In this document: piece after piece, positions 8,613-16,673 of the stretch
Numbering within the stretch: position 1 is the first letter of the stretch
Layout of the letters: every line of letters starts with the position of its first letter
Assembly (NCBI GenBank): GCA_045615345.1
Contig: JAZLER010000011.1
Span: 62,001 to 126,000 of the forward strand
Direction of reading: 5' to 3'
DNA length: 64,000 nucleotides
Source of the DNA: Fumia sp045615345
Lineage (GTDB): Bacteria > Bacillota > Clostridia > Oscillospirales > Ruminococcaceae
Notes under the pieces: model-generated
Seen by the model: the letters and a program-made list of their open reading frames with translations, nothing else
Databases searched by the model: none
Told to the model about the DNA's origin: nothing
Position numbers and translations under genes: made by a program

Positions 8613-9050
8613 ATGTATAACAACGAAGAAAAAATCCCAAAAATCGGTGATGTTTACCTGATGGATTTTGGTGGATCCGGAAACGAGCAACAAGGTTTGC
8701 GTCCCGGATTAATTTTACAAAATAATATCGGCAACACTTACAGCCCAAACATCATAGCACTTCCCCTTACAAGCTCTTTGAAGAAACGCCATCAGCCCAC
8801 ACATGTTGTACTCCCGGCTGAAAGCACAGGGCTTTTGCGGGACAGTATGGTTCTTTGTGAGAACCCCGAAACAATTGCTAAGGACAAACTCGGAAAATAT
8901 TTAATAACCTTGCCCAAAAAGTATATGAGCCGGATAGCTGCAGCCCACCTGCTTGCCACCTCCGCAATTTCTTACATATCCCCCGAGGACTTATTCTCCA
9001 TATGGCAGCAAGCCACCGCCCTGAACTCTATCGAACCACACACAGATTAA
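8613..9050 (+). CDS. PemK/MazF-type toxin endoribonuclease (orphan)
   Basis: A 145-residue member of the MazF/PemK/Kid family, which cleaves mRNA at short sequence motifs. The N-terminal GDVYLMDFGGSGNEQQGLRP matches the family signature GDV..vdf....G.EQ.G.RP, followed by NIIALPLTSSLKK and a Ser/Asn pair typical of the active-site barrel. The length is somewhat above the usual ~110-120 residues because of a helical C-terminal extension. AAAGGA lies 13 bases before the ATG. No antitoxin gene of the MazE/AbrB or RHH type is directly adjacent, which is unusual; similar solitary PemK-like genes occur on Firmicutes mobile elements. Confidence 0.88.
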   Translation: MYNNEEKIPKIGDVYLMDFGGSGNEQQGLRPGLILQNNIGNTYSPNIIALPLTSSLKKRHQPTHVVLPAESTGLLRDSMVLCENPETIAKDKLGKYLITLPKKYMSRIAAAHLLATSAISYISPEDLFSIWQQATALNSIEPHTD

Positions 9051-9129
9051 CCCCTCTCCTATCATTCTCTGGAGAATGGGAATGAATATAAAACTGCTGT
9101 TTTATTTACGCCAAAATCCTGCCTTCCTA

Positions 9130-9197
9130 TATATAAAGGCGACAACACCACGAAAATACGAAATACCATCTCTCTATATAAAGGCGACAACACCACG
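9130..9197 (+). repeat. Two 23-bp direct repeats
   Basis: TATATAAAGGCGACAACACC followed by ACG occurs at 9130-9152 and again at 9175-9197, 45 bp apart start to start, with similarity extending a few bases past each copy. They lie downstream of the toxin gene. Two copies with 22-bp spacing and no cas genes do not make a CRISPR; they could be protein-binding iterons or a small tandem duplication. Confidence 0.7.
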
Positions 9198-9206
9198 GAA
9201 ATGCAA

Positions 9207-9237
9207 AAACATCCGACGCTATAAACATCGGATGTTT
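9207..9237 (+). terminator. Terminator hairpin downstream of mazF
   Basis: AAACATCCGA (9207-9216) pairs perfectly with TCGGATGTTT (9228-9237) with an 11-base loop and a short T-rich tail. It separates the convergent toxin gene and the minus-strand operon ending at 9274. Confidence 0.7.
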
Positions 9238-9273
9238 CTTATGTATCGTCATGATTACATATGCAATTCTTCA

Positions 9274-9921
9274 TTATTTATTTTTCACTAATTGTAACAA
9301 CTTTTCCAAATCATAACAATCTTTTTGATATGAAAAACATCCCTGATGGAGATGAGGTTCCCATTCTTTACCAGTAGCAAGATTGTAAATTTTTAAACAG
9401 AATTTCTTGAAAACATTAAACAACATTTTGATATCCTCATAACACACATGTGTTCCTTGCACCAGCAAATCTATATTCGTGAAATATTTTTTATCGTTAT
9501 GGCTATAGTATTTGTCACGTCTTTCTTTTATATTTTCGATAATATTTTGTATTTTTTCACTTTGCCAAAATTCAAAAAATTCTTTTAAAGTATTATTAAA
9601 TTCACATTTATCGCTAATTACTTTATGAAAATTTTTATCACTTTGACATCGATTAAAGAACTTAATAACAGAATATGCTTGATTATCTTCCTCGCACAAT
9701 TTGGCAATTTCTAACATCATAGCAATATTTAAAGCCTCAAAAGCGGTAGTAAAAAAATCGTTCGCAATTTTCATTTGTTCCACATACTTACTAGAGCTTA
9801 AGCTTCTATACACATCACACGCAGAGACAAATTCTTCTCCTAACTTTATTCTATATAGTAATTCAATAACATATTCTTCTAAAGGACTGTTGTATACATC
9901 TGTAAGTTTAATACTATTCAC
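9274..9921 (-). CDS. HEPN-domain protein, AbiU2-like (predicted RNase effector)
   Basis: A 215-residue, mostly helical protein. RRDKYYSHND at residues 134-143 fits the HEPN catalytic motif RX4-6H (Arg135, His141), used by many toxins and abortive-infection RNases; the surrounding pattern recalls the AbiU2 family. Its GTG start lies immediately after the TAG of the upstream gene, so it is probably translationally coupled as the last gene of a four-gene cluster (11966-9274) with a zinc ribbon, a 425-residue protein and a coiled-coil membrane protein. The likely role is RNA cleavage on phage infection, held in check by its partners. The motif is seen; AbiU2 membership and role are inference. Confidence 0.65.
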   Translation of the reverse strand: MNSIKLTDVYNSPLEEYVIELLYRIKLGEEFVSACDVYRSLSSSKYVEQMKIANDFFTTAFEALNIAMMLEIAKLCEEDNQAYSVIKFFNRCQSDKNFHKVISDKCEFNNTLKEFFEFWQSEKIQNIIENIKERRDKYYSHNDKKYFTNIDLLVQGTHVCYEDIKMLFNVFKKFCLKIYNLATGKEWEPHLHQGCFSYQKDCYDLEKLLQLVKNK

Positions 9922-10446
9922 CTACCATTTTGCCAAAGCGGTAATCACTATACAAATAAAAGAAACAATCATGGAAATTATGGAAATTATTTTAATGATA
10001 TTGTTTTCGCGCTTAACTTTTTGAAACTCTTGAAATAAAGCATTCTGTTCATATTGTTTTTTTATAATTATCTCATATGCTTTTTTAAATTTAACTTGCA
10101 TTTCTAACTGTTCATTAATATCTTGATCAAACTGAAGCATCTGTGATGTAAGTTCTTCATACTCTTCTTTTCTTACAGTTTCTGCAGAAGTAATTACAGC
10201 AAGCCAATTTAAAATACTTTTTATCACATTAGAAATTATAGCATCATTTTCAGCCAAGGCTTTTTCATTCTTTCCACTTGAAAAAGCAGATTGAAAAATA
10301 TTTTGCTCCTTTATTTCGTTTACTGTATTCACAACTTTTTTCATTTCATCTAATTCGACAACACTCGACTTTGTTTCAGCAATATTTGACTCGTTAAACT
10401 CAACTATATCGTCTGTTTTCCAATTAGATTTATTAAATATTTTCAT
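9922..10446 (-). CDS. Coiled-coil protein with C-terminal membrane anchor
   Basis: I do not recognise the family. It has 174 residues: a polar N-terminal third, a long helical/coiled-coil middle (about 60-150, with heptad-like QLEMQVKFKKAYEI) and a single C-terminal hydrophobic segment (IISIISMIVSFICIVITAL). Tail-anchored topology with the coiled coil in the cytosol is likely. The start ATG has AGGAG at 9 bases and overlaps the upstream gene's stop by 14 bp; the next gene follows its stop without a gap. Sitting between a membrane-segment-bearing 425-residue protein and a HEPN protein, it may tether the complex to the membrane. That is inference. Confidence 0.7.
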   Translation of the reverse strand: MKIFNKSNWKTDDIVEFNESNIAETKSSVVELDEMKKVVNTVNEIKEQNIFQSAFSSGKNEKALAENDAIISNVIKSILNWLAVITSAETVRKEEYEELTSQMLQFDQDINEQLEMQVKFKKAYEIIIKKQYEQNALFQEFQKVKRENNIIKIISIISMIVSFICIVITALAKW

Positions 10447-11710
10447 CTAAATTCCACTCCTGCAACTCGTCTATCAAATTACGTCTTTCGTCCTCACCTT
10501 TGCTTAATCGATCAATTATTTCATTATGTTTCTCCAATATAAAAATATGGTTAAAAGTGTCATAGAACCCATCTTTTGTGGCGAGCTGTATCATATCTTT
10601 TTTAAATGAATCGTACCATAAAGATTCATTAAAAAGTATTCTCTCGTTTACATTTGTGATTTCAGAAAGAATTTTATTTTGTGTATCATTGCTCTTTTTT
10701 ACATATTTAATTACATCAGTAGAAAACAAAATTAATGTTGCATAATCCAAAGAAAAAATTCCAGCATAATTTTCTCTCATAGTTGTTACCAAAGTATCAA
10801 ACAAAAAAGATGCTCCATGAGCAATAGCTTGAAGAACATTAAACTCCTTGGACTTTAAATAATTTTTATAAGCATCACACAAATCGTTAAACATCAACTT
10901 AAAATCTTCTGCATTTTTAATCAATGGTAATCTATCATACAAATCAACACTTTTGGCCGCTATAAAAAGATAAACATAACTATGAATAATAAGGTGTAAT
11001 ATCGCAATGCTTGAAACATCCCCAACAAGTGTTTTTAAATTCAATCCATTACCATACATACCTAACATTATCTTTGCCATATCTGGACTACTATCAGCAA
11101 TATAAGAGGTAAAAGGCAAAGGTAAGCTCATCTTTGTAAAAAAATCAATCAAAAGATGGTTCATTAACTCTGCAGCAGGATTATTAGGAATTTTAAACCC
11201 ACCGAGCTCGTTAAAGTCTGCTACTTTAACATTACCTGGATGCAAAACACCACCTGTCTGATCTACAATTGTCTTTCCCCACAAAGGGAAGTTTTTGATT
11301 TTTCCAGACATTAAATCTAATGCCTCTTTGAATCTTCCTAAATCGTGACCTGGACCGATCTGCCTATGTAATCCCTGAACGGAACCTTTCATTCCTTCTG
11401 GCTTTGGTACTTTGTAATCAATCGCAGTCTTAGTAATAGAATGCTCATGTTTAAATTTACCATGTTTCGGAACATGAGTTTTAAACAATCCATTCATTGT
11501 TCCAGCTACTATTCCTGTAGCACTTGCCATAAGAATATCCGTAATAGAAAGTTCTACTAAAAAACTTTTTTGTAATTCTTTTTCTAAATCAGTTCTTTCG
11601 CTTTGCAGACATTTAATTTGCTGTTCTATATCAAGTCTGATGAACAAACTACTTGCAGTTTGTTCATCACAGGACTCAATTAAGTCAAATTGTTTCATTT
11701 TGGTTTCCAT
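10433..11710 (-). CDS. 425-residue protein of unknown function in HEPN module
   Basis: Not recognised. After a coiled-coil start (about residues 25-50) there is a Gly/Ala-rich hydrophobic stretch (ILMASATGIVAGTMNGLF) and then a conserved-looking core with many His and Asp: HKHEHS-like, GPGHDLGRF, HPGNV, NHLLIDFFTKMSLPLP. The His/Asp pattern is reminiscent of membrane-associated metal-dependent hydrolases, but no classical HD motif is intact. The C-terminal 150 residues are helical and end in a charged coil. The ATG at 11710 overlaps the zinc-ribbon gene by 26 bp; an internal ATG at 11698 is also possible. Tight coupling with its neighbours indicates a shared function. Confidence 0.75.
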   Translation of the reverse strand: METKMKQFDLIESCDEQTASSLFIRLDIEQQIKCLQSERTDLEKELQKSFLVELSITDILMASATGIVAGTMNGLFKTHVPKHGKFKHEHSITKTAIDYKVPKPEGMKGSVQGLHRQIGPGHDLGRFKEALDLMSGKIKNFPLWGKTIVDQTGGVLHPGNVKVADFNELGGFKIPNNPAAELMNHLLIDFFTKMSLPLPFTSYIADSSPDMAKIMLGMYGNGLNLKTLVGDVSSIAILHLIIHSYVYLFIAAKSVDLYDRLPLIKNAEDFKLMFNDLCDAYKNYLKSKEFNVLQAIAHGASFLFDTLVTTMRENYAGIFSLDYATLILFSTDVIKYVKKSNDTQNKILSEITNVNERILFNESLWYDSFKKDMIQLATKDGFYDTFNHIFILEKHNEIIDRLSKGEDERRNLIDELQEWNLDENI

Positions 11711-11966
11711 CCCTAAATAATCTCTTTATTTCTTTTTCCAGTTCCTTAATGGATTCTCGTTTGACTTCGTCTATGGTACTATTAATTATTTCTTCATTGC
11801 TGTCAATAATATCCTGTTTCGTGTATTCTGTTCCGCAATTAGAACAACGCACTCGTCCAATTTCATTTACATGCAGAAAATCTTCACATTCTACATCCAG
11901 TGATTTAAAACGATCATTGCCACAAACCGAACATAACATCACGACATTTCTTTCTATATTTTTCAT
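11685..11966 (-). CDS. Small zinc-ribbon protein
   Basis: A 93-residue protein with two CxxC knuckles (CSVCGND near residue 12 and CSNCGTEY near residue 41), a classic zinc ribbon, followed by a charged helix (ESIKELEKEIKRLF). The start ATG at 11966 has AGAGG at 7 bases. It is the first gene of the four-gene cluster ending in a HEPN protein and begins 23 bases after the flavin reductase stop, so it may also be co-transcribed with the upstream operon. Probable role: nucleic-acid or protein binding adaptor. Function not known. Confidence 0.75.
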   Translation of the reverse strand: MKNIERNVVMLCSVCGNDRFKSLDVECEDFLHVNEIGRVRCSNCGTEYTKQDIIDSNEEIINSTIDEVKRESIKELEKEIKRLFRDGNQNETI

Positions 11967-11989
11967 GAGCAAACCTCTTTTTACGGTTA

Positions 11990-12550
11990 TTACTTCAACT
12001 TTGTTCCATCACGAAAAGCCTTACCTACCACTTCACCAATCTTGCGATAGGTATGGTTCACCGGATCGTAGGTAATCGGGCTGAATTTATTTAAATCGAT
12101 CTTGCCATCCACATCAAGGATTCTTTCATCAGCACAGACGTTTACGATTTCTCCTACAAGTCTGCAAGTATCTTTGTCATAGCTTATTACCTTACATTCG
12201 AGTGCCAGAGGCAACTCGTCAAACAACGGAGCATTTACAAACTCACTCTTAGTAACGTGCCAACCGGTTTTCGCTATCTTGTCAGGTTCTTTATTTCCCG
12301 AAACAACACCAACATAATCACAAGCGACTACATTTTCTGCATCTGCAATACTCACGGTGAACGCACCGGTTTTAACAACGTTCTTTGCTGTCTTGTGCCC
12401 GTCATCAACGCAGATAGAAATCTGTGTCTCTTCACTGATTCCACCCCATGCCGCATTCATCGCATTAGGTTTTCCGTTCTCGTCATATGTACCGATAATC
12501 AGCACCGGCATCGGATACAAAATCGCCTTCGCACCAAAATTCTTCCTCAT
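11990..12550 (-). CDS. Flavin reductase-like FMN-binding protein
   Basis: A 186-residue member of the flavin reductase-like (split-barrel FMN-binding) family. Typical features are PMPVLIIGTYDENGKPNAM near the N-terminus, ISICVDDGHKTAKN, and GAFTVSIADAENV. It would bind FMN and reduce flavin or a small substrate with NAD(P)H. The ATG at 12550 overlaps the stop of the ArsC-like gene (ATGA), with GGAG at 9 bases; an upstream ATG contains that GGAG and is less likely. Its place at the end of a helicase/nuclease operon is odd and may mark a redox-linked accessory role or simply an ancestral neighbour. Confidence 0.85.
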   Translation of the reverse strand: MRKNFGAKAILYPMPVLIIGTYDENGKPNAMNAAWGGISEETQISICVDDGHKTAKNVVKTGAFTVSIADAENVVACDYVGVVSGNKEPDKIAKTGWHVTKSEFVNAPLFDELPLALECKVISYDKDTCRLVGEIVNVCADERILDVDGKIDLNKFSPITYDPVNHTYRKIGEVVGKAFRDGTKLK

Positions 12551-12897
12551 AATTTCTCGCTCCATTCACTTTCTTTGAATCCAACCAGAACAAAGTTCTC
12601 GCCAATTAACAGAGGGCGTTTCACGAGCATACCGTCTGTCGCAAGGAGTTTTAACTGTTCCTCTTCGGACATTGTAGGTAGCTTGTCCTTAAGCTCCAGC
12701 GACTTATACAAAAGCCCGGATGTGTTAAAAAATTTCTTAAGCGGTAACCCGCTAATCTTATACCAAGCTGATAGTTCCTCAAGACTTGGATTATCTTCCT
12801 TTATATCACGAAGCTTGTACTCCACCCCATTATCATCAAGCCACTTCCTCGCCTTCTGACAAGTCGTACACTTAGGGTAACAAATAAATTCAAACAT
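12547..12897 (-). CDS. ArsC/Spx-family thioredoxin-fold protein
   Basis: A 116-residue protein with the active-site motif CTTCQKARKWL near residue 9, DIKEDNPS, the cis-Pro region (ATDGMLVKRPLL) and the GF.E..W ending typical of the arsenate reductase/Spx family in Firmicutes. It could be a thiol-dependent reductase or an RNA polymerase-binding stress regulator; with a CxxC rather than a single Cys, both remain open. AGGAG precedes the ATG. It lies 17 bases after the upstream gene and overlaps the flavin reductase gene, so the two are one unit. Confidence 0.85.
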   Translation of the reverse strand: MFEFICYPKCTTCQKARKWLDDNGVEYKLRDIKEDNPSLEELSAWYKISGLPLKKFFNTSGLLYKSLELKDKLPTMSEEEQLKLLATDGMLVKRPLLIGENFVLVGFKESEWSEKL

Positions 12898-12913
12898 ATA
12901 CTACTCCTACTTA

Positions 12914-13543
12914 TCATTCTGGGTATGTATCTATCCAGTTTTCCCCGTTATACTTATCAATGTTATTAATCAAACGCTCGAGAAATTCTTTTGCTTCAGG
13001 CTCATTAGGATACCACACCATTGATTGGCCAAATCCATATGATCTTGTATATTTTGCAGAAGGAATTTCCCAAATATACTGATTTCGTTTTTGCTCGGGT
13101 AAAAGCACACAATCATCGGCTTTAGCACGAATGTTATAACCACGATTTTCCTCTTTTCCATTTGCAAACGTAATGATCCAATCCTGAAGTTCTCGGTATA
13201 CAGTTGCATTCTTATACCATCCTACAACAGTAACATCACCGCGTTCTCTTTTGGCACACCAAATAACAAGAACATTTTCAACACATGGTTCATTAACCAT
13301 TGCATCACAACCTTCTATTTTTTCGATGTGGAAAGAATTTCTTTTTCCCCTATTTGACTTTGGTTCAACAAATCCCATACATTGAAGATCTTCTTCACCA
13401 TCCATTTTAATTGGAAGGAAATTAAATTCTTCGTGGCCATAACCATTTTCTTCTACAAATTTACCACCATAAAGTGGTATATCTTTATCGCAAGCGCCTT
13501 TATAGTATTTCATACATGAAATTTTACAAAACAAAATCCTCAT
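12914..13543 (-). CDS. Unknown 209-residue protein, possible modified-DNA reader
   Basis: No firm family. The middle contains VLVIWCAKRERGDVTVVGWYKNATVYRE-like sequence (about residues 89-120), a pattern seen in N-terminal domains of some restriction endonucleases, where it forms a PUA/EVE-like pocket for modified bases; I recall this rather than being able to test it. The C-terminus has a aromatic-rich strand segment and ENWIDTYPE. GGAAGG precedes the ATG. It follows the SF2 helicase gene by 25 bases and precedes the ArsC-like gene by 16, so it belongs to the same operon and might supply target discrimination. Confidence 0.7.
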   Translation of the reverse strand: MRILFCKISCMKYYKGACDKDIPLYGGKFVEENGYGHEEFNFLPIKMDGEEDLQCMGFVEPKSNRGKRNSFHIEKIEGCDAMVNEPCVENVLVIWCAKRERGDVTVVGWYKNATVYRELQDWIITFANGKEENRGYNIRAKADDCVLLPEQKRNQYIWEIPSAKYTRSYGFGQSMVWYPNEPEAKEFLERLINNIDKYNGENWIDTYPE

Positions 13544-13568
13544 AATATTTTCCTTCCATTTAAATTAA

Positions 13569-16500
13569 TTACTCTTGCTGTTTTTGTTTTTTACTGTAAG
13601 GTGATAAATCAAAAAATAATTCTTCAATTTGTTCGTTGGTTAAATCCTCCCTGTTTAAAATGTTAATCATTTCTTCCTGACGCGGCTGTCCTAATGTAAG
13701 ACGATATAAAGCAAGCACATTAATCAGCCTATCATATTTCGTTTTATCTTGGCTGAAAGGATACATCGGAACGATTCTTTCAATTTGATACTTGTACGGA
13801 TAATTATCAGGTAAACACCAATATGGAACCATTTCCGAAAACCCGCTACCATACTTTTCCCTCGTTTGGTCGAACTTTTCTTTCCAATCATAAGATTCCT
13901 CATTTGCAGCAACATTTTGCCTTATCGCATGACACATATAACGATTTATACGCCCTTCGCGTTGCTCCAAATCTATTGGATTATGAGGAAGATTCCAGTG
14001 AACGATTTTTCTGCTATACAGATGGAAATCAAGTCCTTCTTGACCTACAGACGTAGTTATCAGTACGAACGGCCTAAAGGGTGAGTTAAACGCATTTCTT
14101 ATATTGTTTACACGCTGTATTGTTTTATCGTTTGTTTTTGCATCAAAATAACCTGCTGCAAAATGAACTCTAAGACGTGGTGCTCTTTTCATCGGACGCT
14201 CTGTAAAACTCGCTTTATAATATTCTTGTGATGCATAAGGAAGATTTGAGGTCTGTAAGAATGAACTATTAATTGCTGTAACAAAATCTTCACCACTTAC
14301 TCCCAGGGCAAACTTGAACTCATCCAGCATCGCCTGAAAATTCCCATCTACACAATAGCGAAAAACTAAGTCAAAATGCACTTCATCACCAGAGTCCTTT
14401 TTACCTTCAAATATTGCATCCATAATACTTCTGGATTCTGGTCTGTTAAACATGCTTACGAAACTTTTATCGCAGCACTCTTGTGAAAGGCTACGTCTTT
14501 GGTTCTCATCATCAATTTCACTTAATGCTCTAAATAAACAGATCGCTGGAGATCCTATTGCCATATTCACAAGTATGTCTATAGTTTCATCCGAGGGCAG
14601 GCGCTCTGGTAAAGAGACATTTCCGAGTGTTTTTTCGTCCATATACTTTAAAAGCAATAAGATCTGCCTTGCACCCAAGTTACCCCTACTAAGCTTGGTA
14701 TCCTGCTCTACTTCCAGTAAATCTTCTTTTATTTGCTTTTTTATTTCTTTTTTTAACTCACCTATTTCATATCCATAACATTTCGCATAATCATATTTTT
14801 GCGCTAACCATATAGAGGGATACGTCACAAGTTCGCGCTGTTCTCTTATCAAATATCTTGTTTTGCCTCTTTTGGATGCTTTGGAATTTTCTGTATCAAC
14901 AAAATCGGTTTCCTCAGGAACAGCATAGTAAGACTTTTGCTCCTCGCTTTTATTTACTATTTTCCTATTTACCAATCTTTCAGATTCGTATGATACTAAA
15001 GTTGAAAGAGCTCTCGGTACCATTTCCCAGCTTGAAAAAACCAGGGTTTTAGAGTAACCTTCGCACCTCTCGAAAACACTCTTTGCACCGGCGTTATAAT
15101 ACTTGTTAGATGGAGGAATCCAAAGTAAGAGCTCAGGATTACCTTTTTTGCTACCTTTAGCTTCGAAAATTTCGTTAAACAATATATTTAATCTTGCATT
15201 TGTATCAGGTAAAGGCTGATATGCATTTATATGTGAACGTTTCAAAAAAGCCGTAGGCATACTTCTTATATATTTGCTCCGCTCATCGGATGTAATACCG
15301 AATTTTTCACCTTTTAAAACATTATCTATCTTTTCTTTTATCTTATAATTCATAAAAGACATGAGGAACGGCGCAGATTTAATATATTCTATAGGGAAAT
15401 TACCAAGTCCCATATCTTTTATAACTCGCTGCAACTCTATATAGCATTTCACATTGGCTGCTGAAAGATTGTCAACAGGAATAAACCCGGCCTTTTCAGT
15501 ATTAATAATTGCAGAATTTCTTCTTTCTGTACGACACATATGATTGTACAAAGAGTCTTCTGCATCTTTTTTTGCTGAAATTAAAACGCTTAAATTTTCC
15601 CCTTGTATTTCCGATAAATGTTCTGAATAGGTTTCCCACACCGTATGGAATTCTTCGTTTTCTTTCTGTTCGTTCATAAGGAAATCCATAACCCTCATAA
15701 ATCCCTGCAAATGAGTTTCTTCTCCGTCAGTTAATTCCGACAAAGTAGAATAGGGTTTGTATGGAGTGGCAGATAATAACAATATGCAACTTTCTTTATT
15801 ATCTCGCAAAAACTTTTTCGATAATAATGCACCATCGCTATGGTCATCCTCGTCTATTTCAATCAAATCCCTGAAACGCTGGAATTCATCCATTATTACA
15901 AGGTCGGGATTTAACATTCCTAAACTTATTTGTGCAAAACAATAGCGTATTTGATTTATAATTTCTTTTTGCCTTTGCCAAGAAATTATACCTTCTAAAT
16001 CTGCTTTGCGTGATAATTCATCTATATTCTTTCTTATTTTTCTACACGCAGATTTAATTTCGCTAACAAGCTCCGGTTTCAGGTACTGTTCCAAAAGTTC
16101 CTTCATTTCACTCAGATATTGTTTCCTGCTGACAAGCGAATTGATTCTCCATCTTTGATTGGAAACATACCAGTCCCATGAATTCTGTGATTCAATAAAT
16201 CTTGTGCGTAGTAGCAATGACAATTCTTCATGGTATCCACCGCACATGCGACACATATCTAAAAGCAAAAACGCCAAAGCTCTTTCAGGCGCAGTTCCTG
16301 CCCCCGATCTTATTTGAAAAGATGTTGCAGGCGTCATTGGAATCAATCTAACGTTTCCGTTTTTCTTTGACTCCGCCAACATCAAATGCTGCATAGAAAG
16401 CCTGCCTTCTGATATACTAACTCGATTTTCTTTTGCGATTCCCAACTTACTGCAATTCTGCTCCGCAATACCTGCATTTGAGCATATGTATACAACAACA

Positions 16501-16673
16501 TACTCCGGGTCGTTTATTTCTTTACGCCAAAGTCCGGTCTTTTCAACAACTGTTTTTGCGACTATTGTTTTTCCGAGACCAACCTCATCAGCTAAGAGAA
16601 CTCTATTATGTCCCTTCTTAAACAATTCAACAATACGATTTGCAGTAGCTTCCTGAAAATCTTTAGCAATCAT
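13569..16673 (-). CDS. SNF2/SF2-type helicase of a defence operon
   Basis: A 1034-residue superfamily 2 ATPase that should translocate on or remodel DNA. Walker A LADEVGLGKT (27-36), motif II MDEFQR (261-266), motif III LLLSATPYKPYS (298-309), and in the C-terminal lobe TTSVGQEGLDFHLYSRKIVHWN and LEQREGRINRY (motifs V-VI). A long helical insert separates the lobes, as in helicases paired with phospholipase-D nucleases. Its ATG overlaps the PLD gene's stop by 4 bp. The set DUF6361 - PLD - helicase recurs in bacterial genomes and is probably a restriction-type antiphage system. I do not assign it to a named system. Confidence 0.9.
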   Translation of the reverse strand: MIAKDFQEATANRIVELFKKGHNRVLLADEVGLGKTIVAKTVVEKTGLWRKEINDPEYVVVYICSNAGIAEQNCSKLGIAKENRVSISEGRLSMQHLMLAESKKNGNVRLIPMTPATSFQIRSGAGTAPERALAFLLLDMCRMCGGYHEELSLLLRTRFIESQNSWDWYVSNQRWRINSLVSRKQYLSEMKELLEQYLKPELVSEIKSACRKIRKNIDELSRKADLEGIISWQRQKEIINQIRYCFAQISLGMLNPDLVIMDEFQRFRDLIEIDEDDHSDGALLSKKFLRDNKESCILLLSATPYKPYSTLSELTDGEETHLQGFMRVMDFLMNEQKENEEFHTVWETYSEHLSEIQGENLSVLISAKKDAEDSLYNHMCRTERRNSAIINTEKAGFIPVDNLSAANVKCYIELQRVIKDMGLGNFPIEYIKSAPFLMSFMNYKIKEKIDNVLKGEKFGITSDERSKYIRSMPTAFLKRSHINAYQPLPDTNARLNILFNEIFEAKGSKKGNPELLLWIPPSNKYYNAGAKSVFERCEGYSKTLVFSSWEMVPRALSTLVSYESERLVNRKIVNKSEEQKSYYAVPEETDFVDTENSKASKRGKTRYLIREQRELVTYPSIWLAQKYDYAKCYGYEIGELKKEIKKQIKEDLLEVEQDTKLSRGNLGARQILLLLKYMDEKTLGNVSLPERLPSDETIDILVNMAIGSPAICLFRALSEIDDENQRRSLSQECCDKSFVSMFNRPESRSIMDAIFEGKKDSGDEVHFDLVFRYCVDGNFQAMLDEFKFALGVSGEDFVTAINSSFLQTSNLPYASQEYYKASFTERPMKRAPRLRVHFAAGYFDAKTNDKTIQRVNNIRNAFNSPFRPFVLITTSVGQEGLDFHLYSRKIVHWNLPHNPIDLEQREGRINRYMCHAIRQNVAANEESYDWKEKFDQTREKYGSGFSEMVPYWCLPDNYPYKYQIERIVPMYPFSQDKTKYDRLINVLALYRLTLGQPRQEEMINILNREDLTNEQIEELFFDLSPYSKKQKQQE

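Noticed and set aside
2301..9050. Full integrative conjugative element
   Set aside because: Integrase, excisionase-like and helicase-like genes are present, but no relaxase, coupling protein or type IV secretion gene is seen in the window.
9130..9197. CRISPR-like repeat pair
   Set aside because: Only two copies, 22-bp spacing, no third unit and no cas genes.
12257..12859. 200-codon plus-strand frame over the flavin reductase and ArsC-like genes
   Set aside because: Antisense to two recognisable genes; no start signal.
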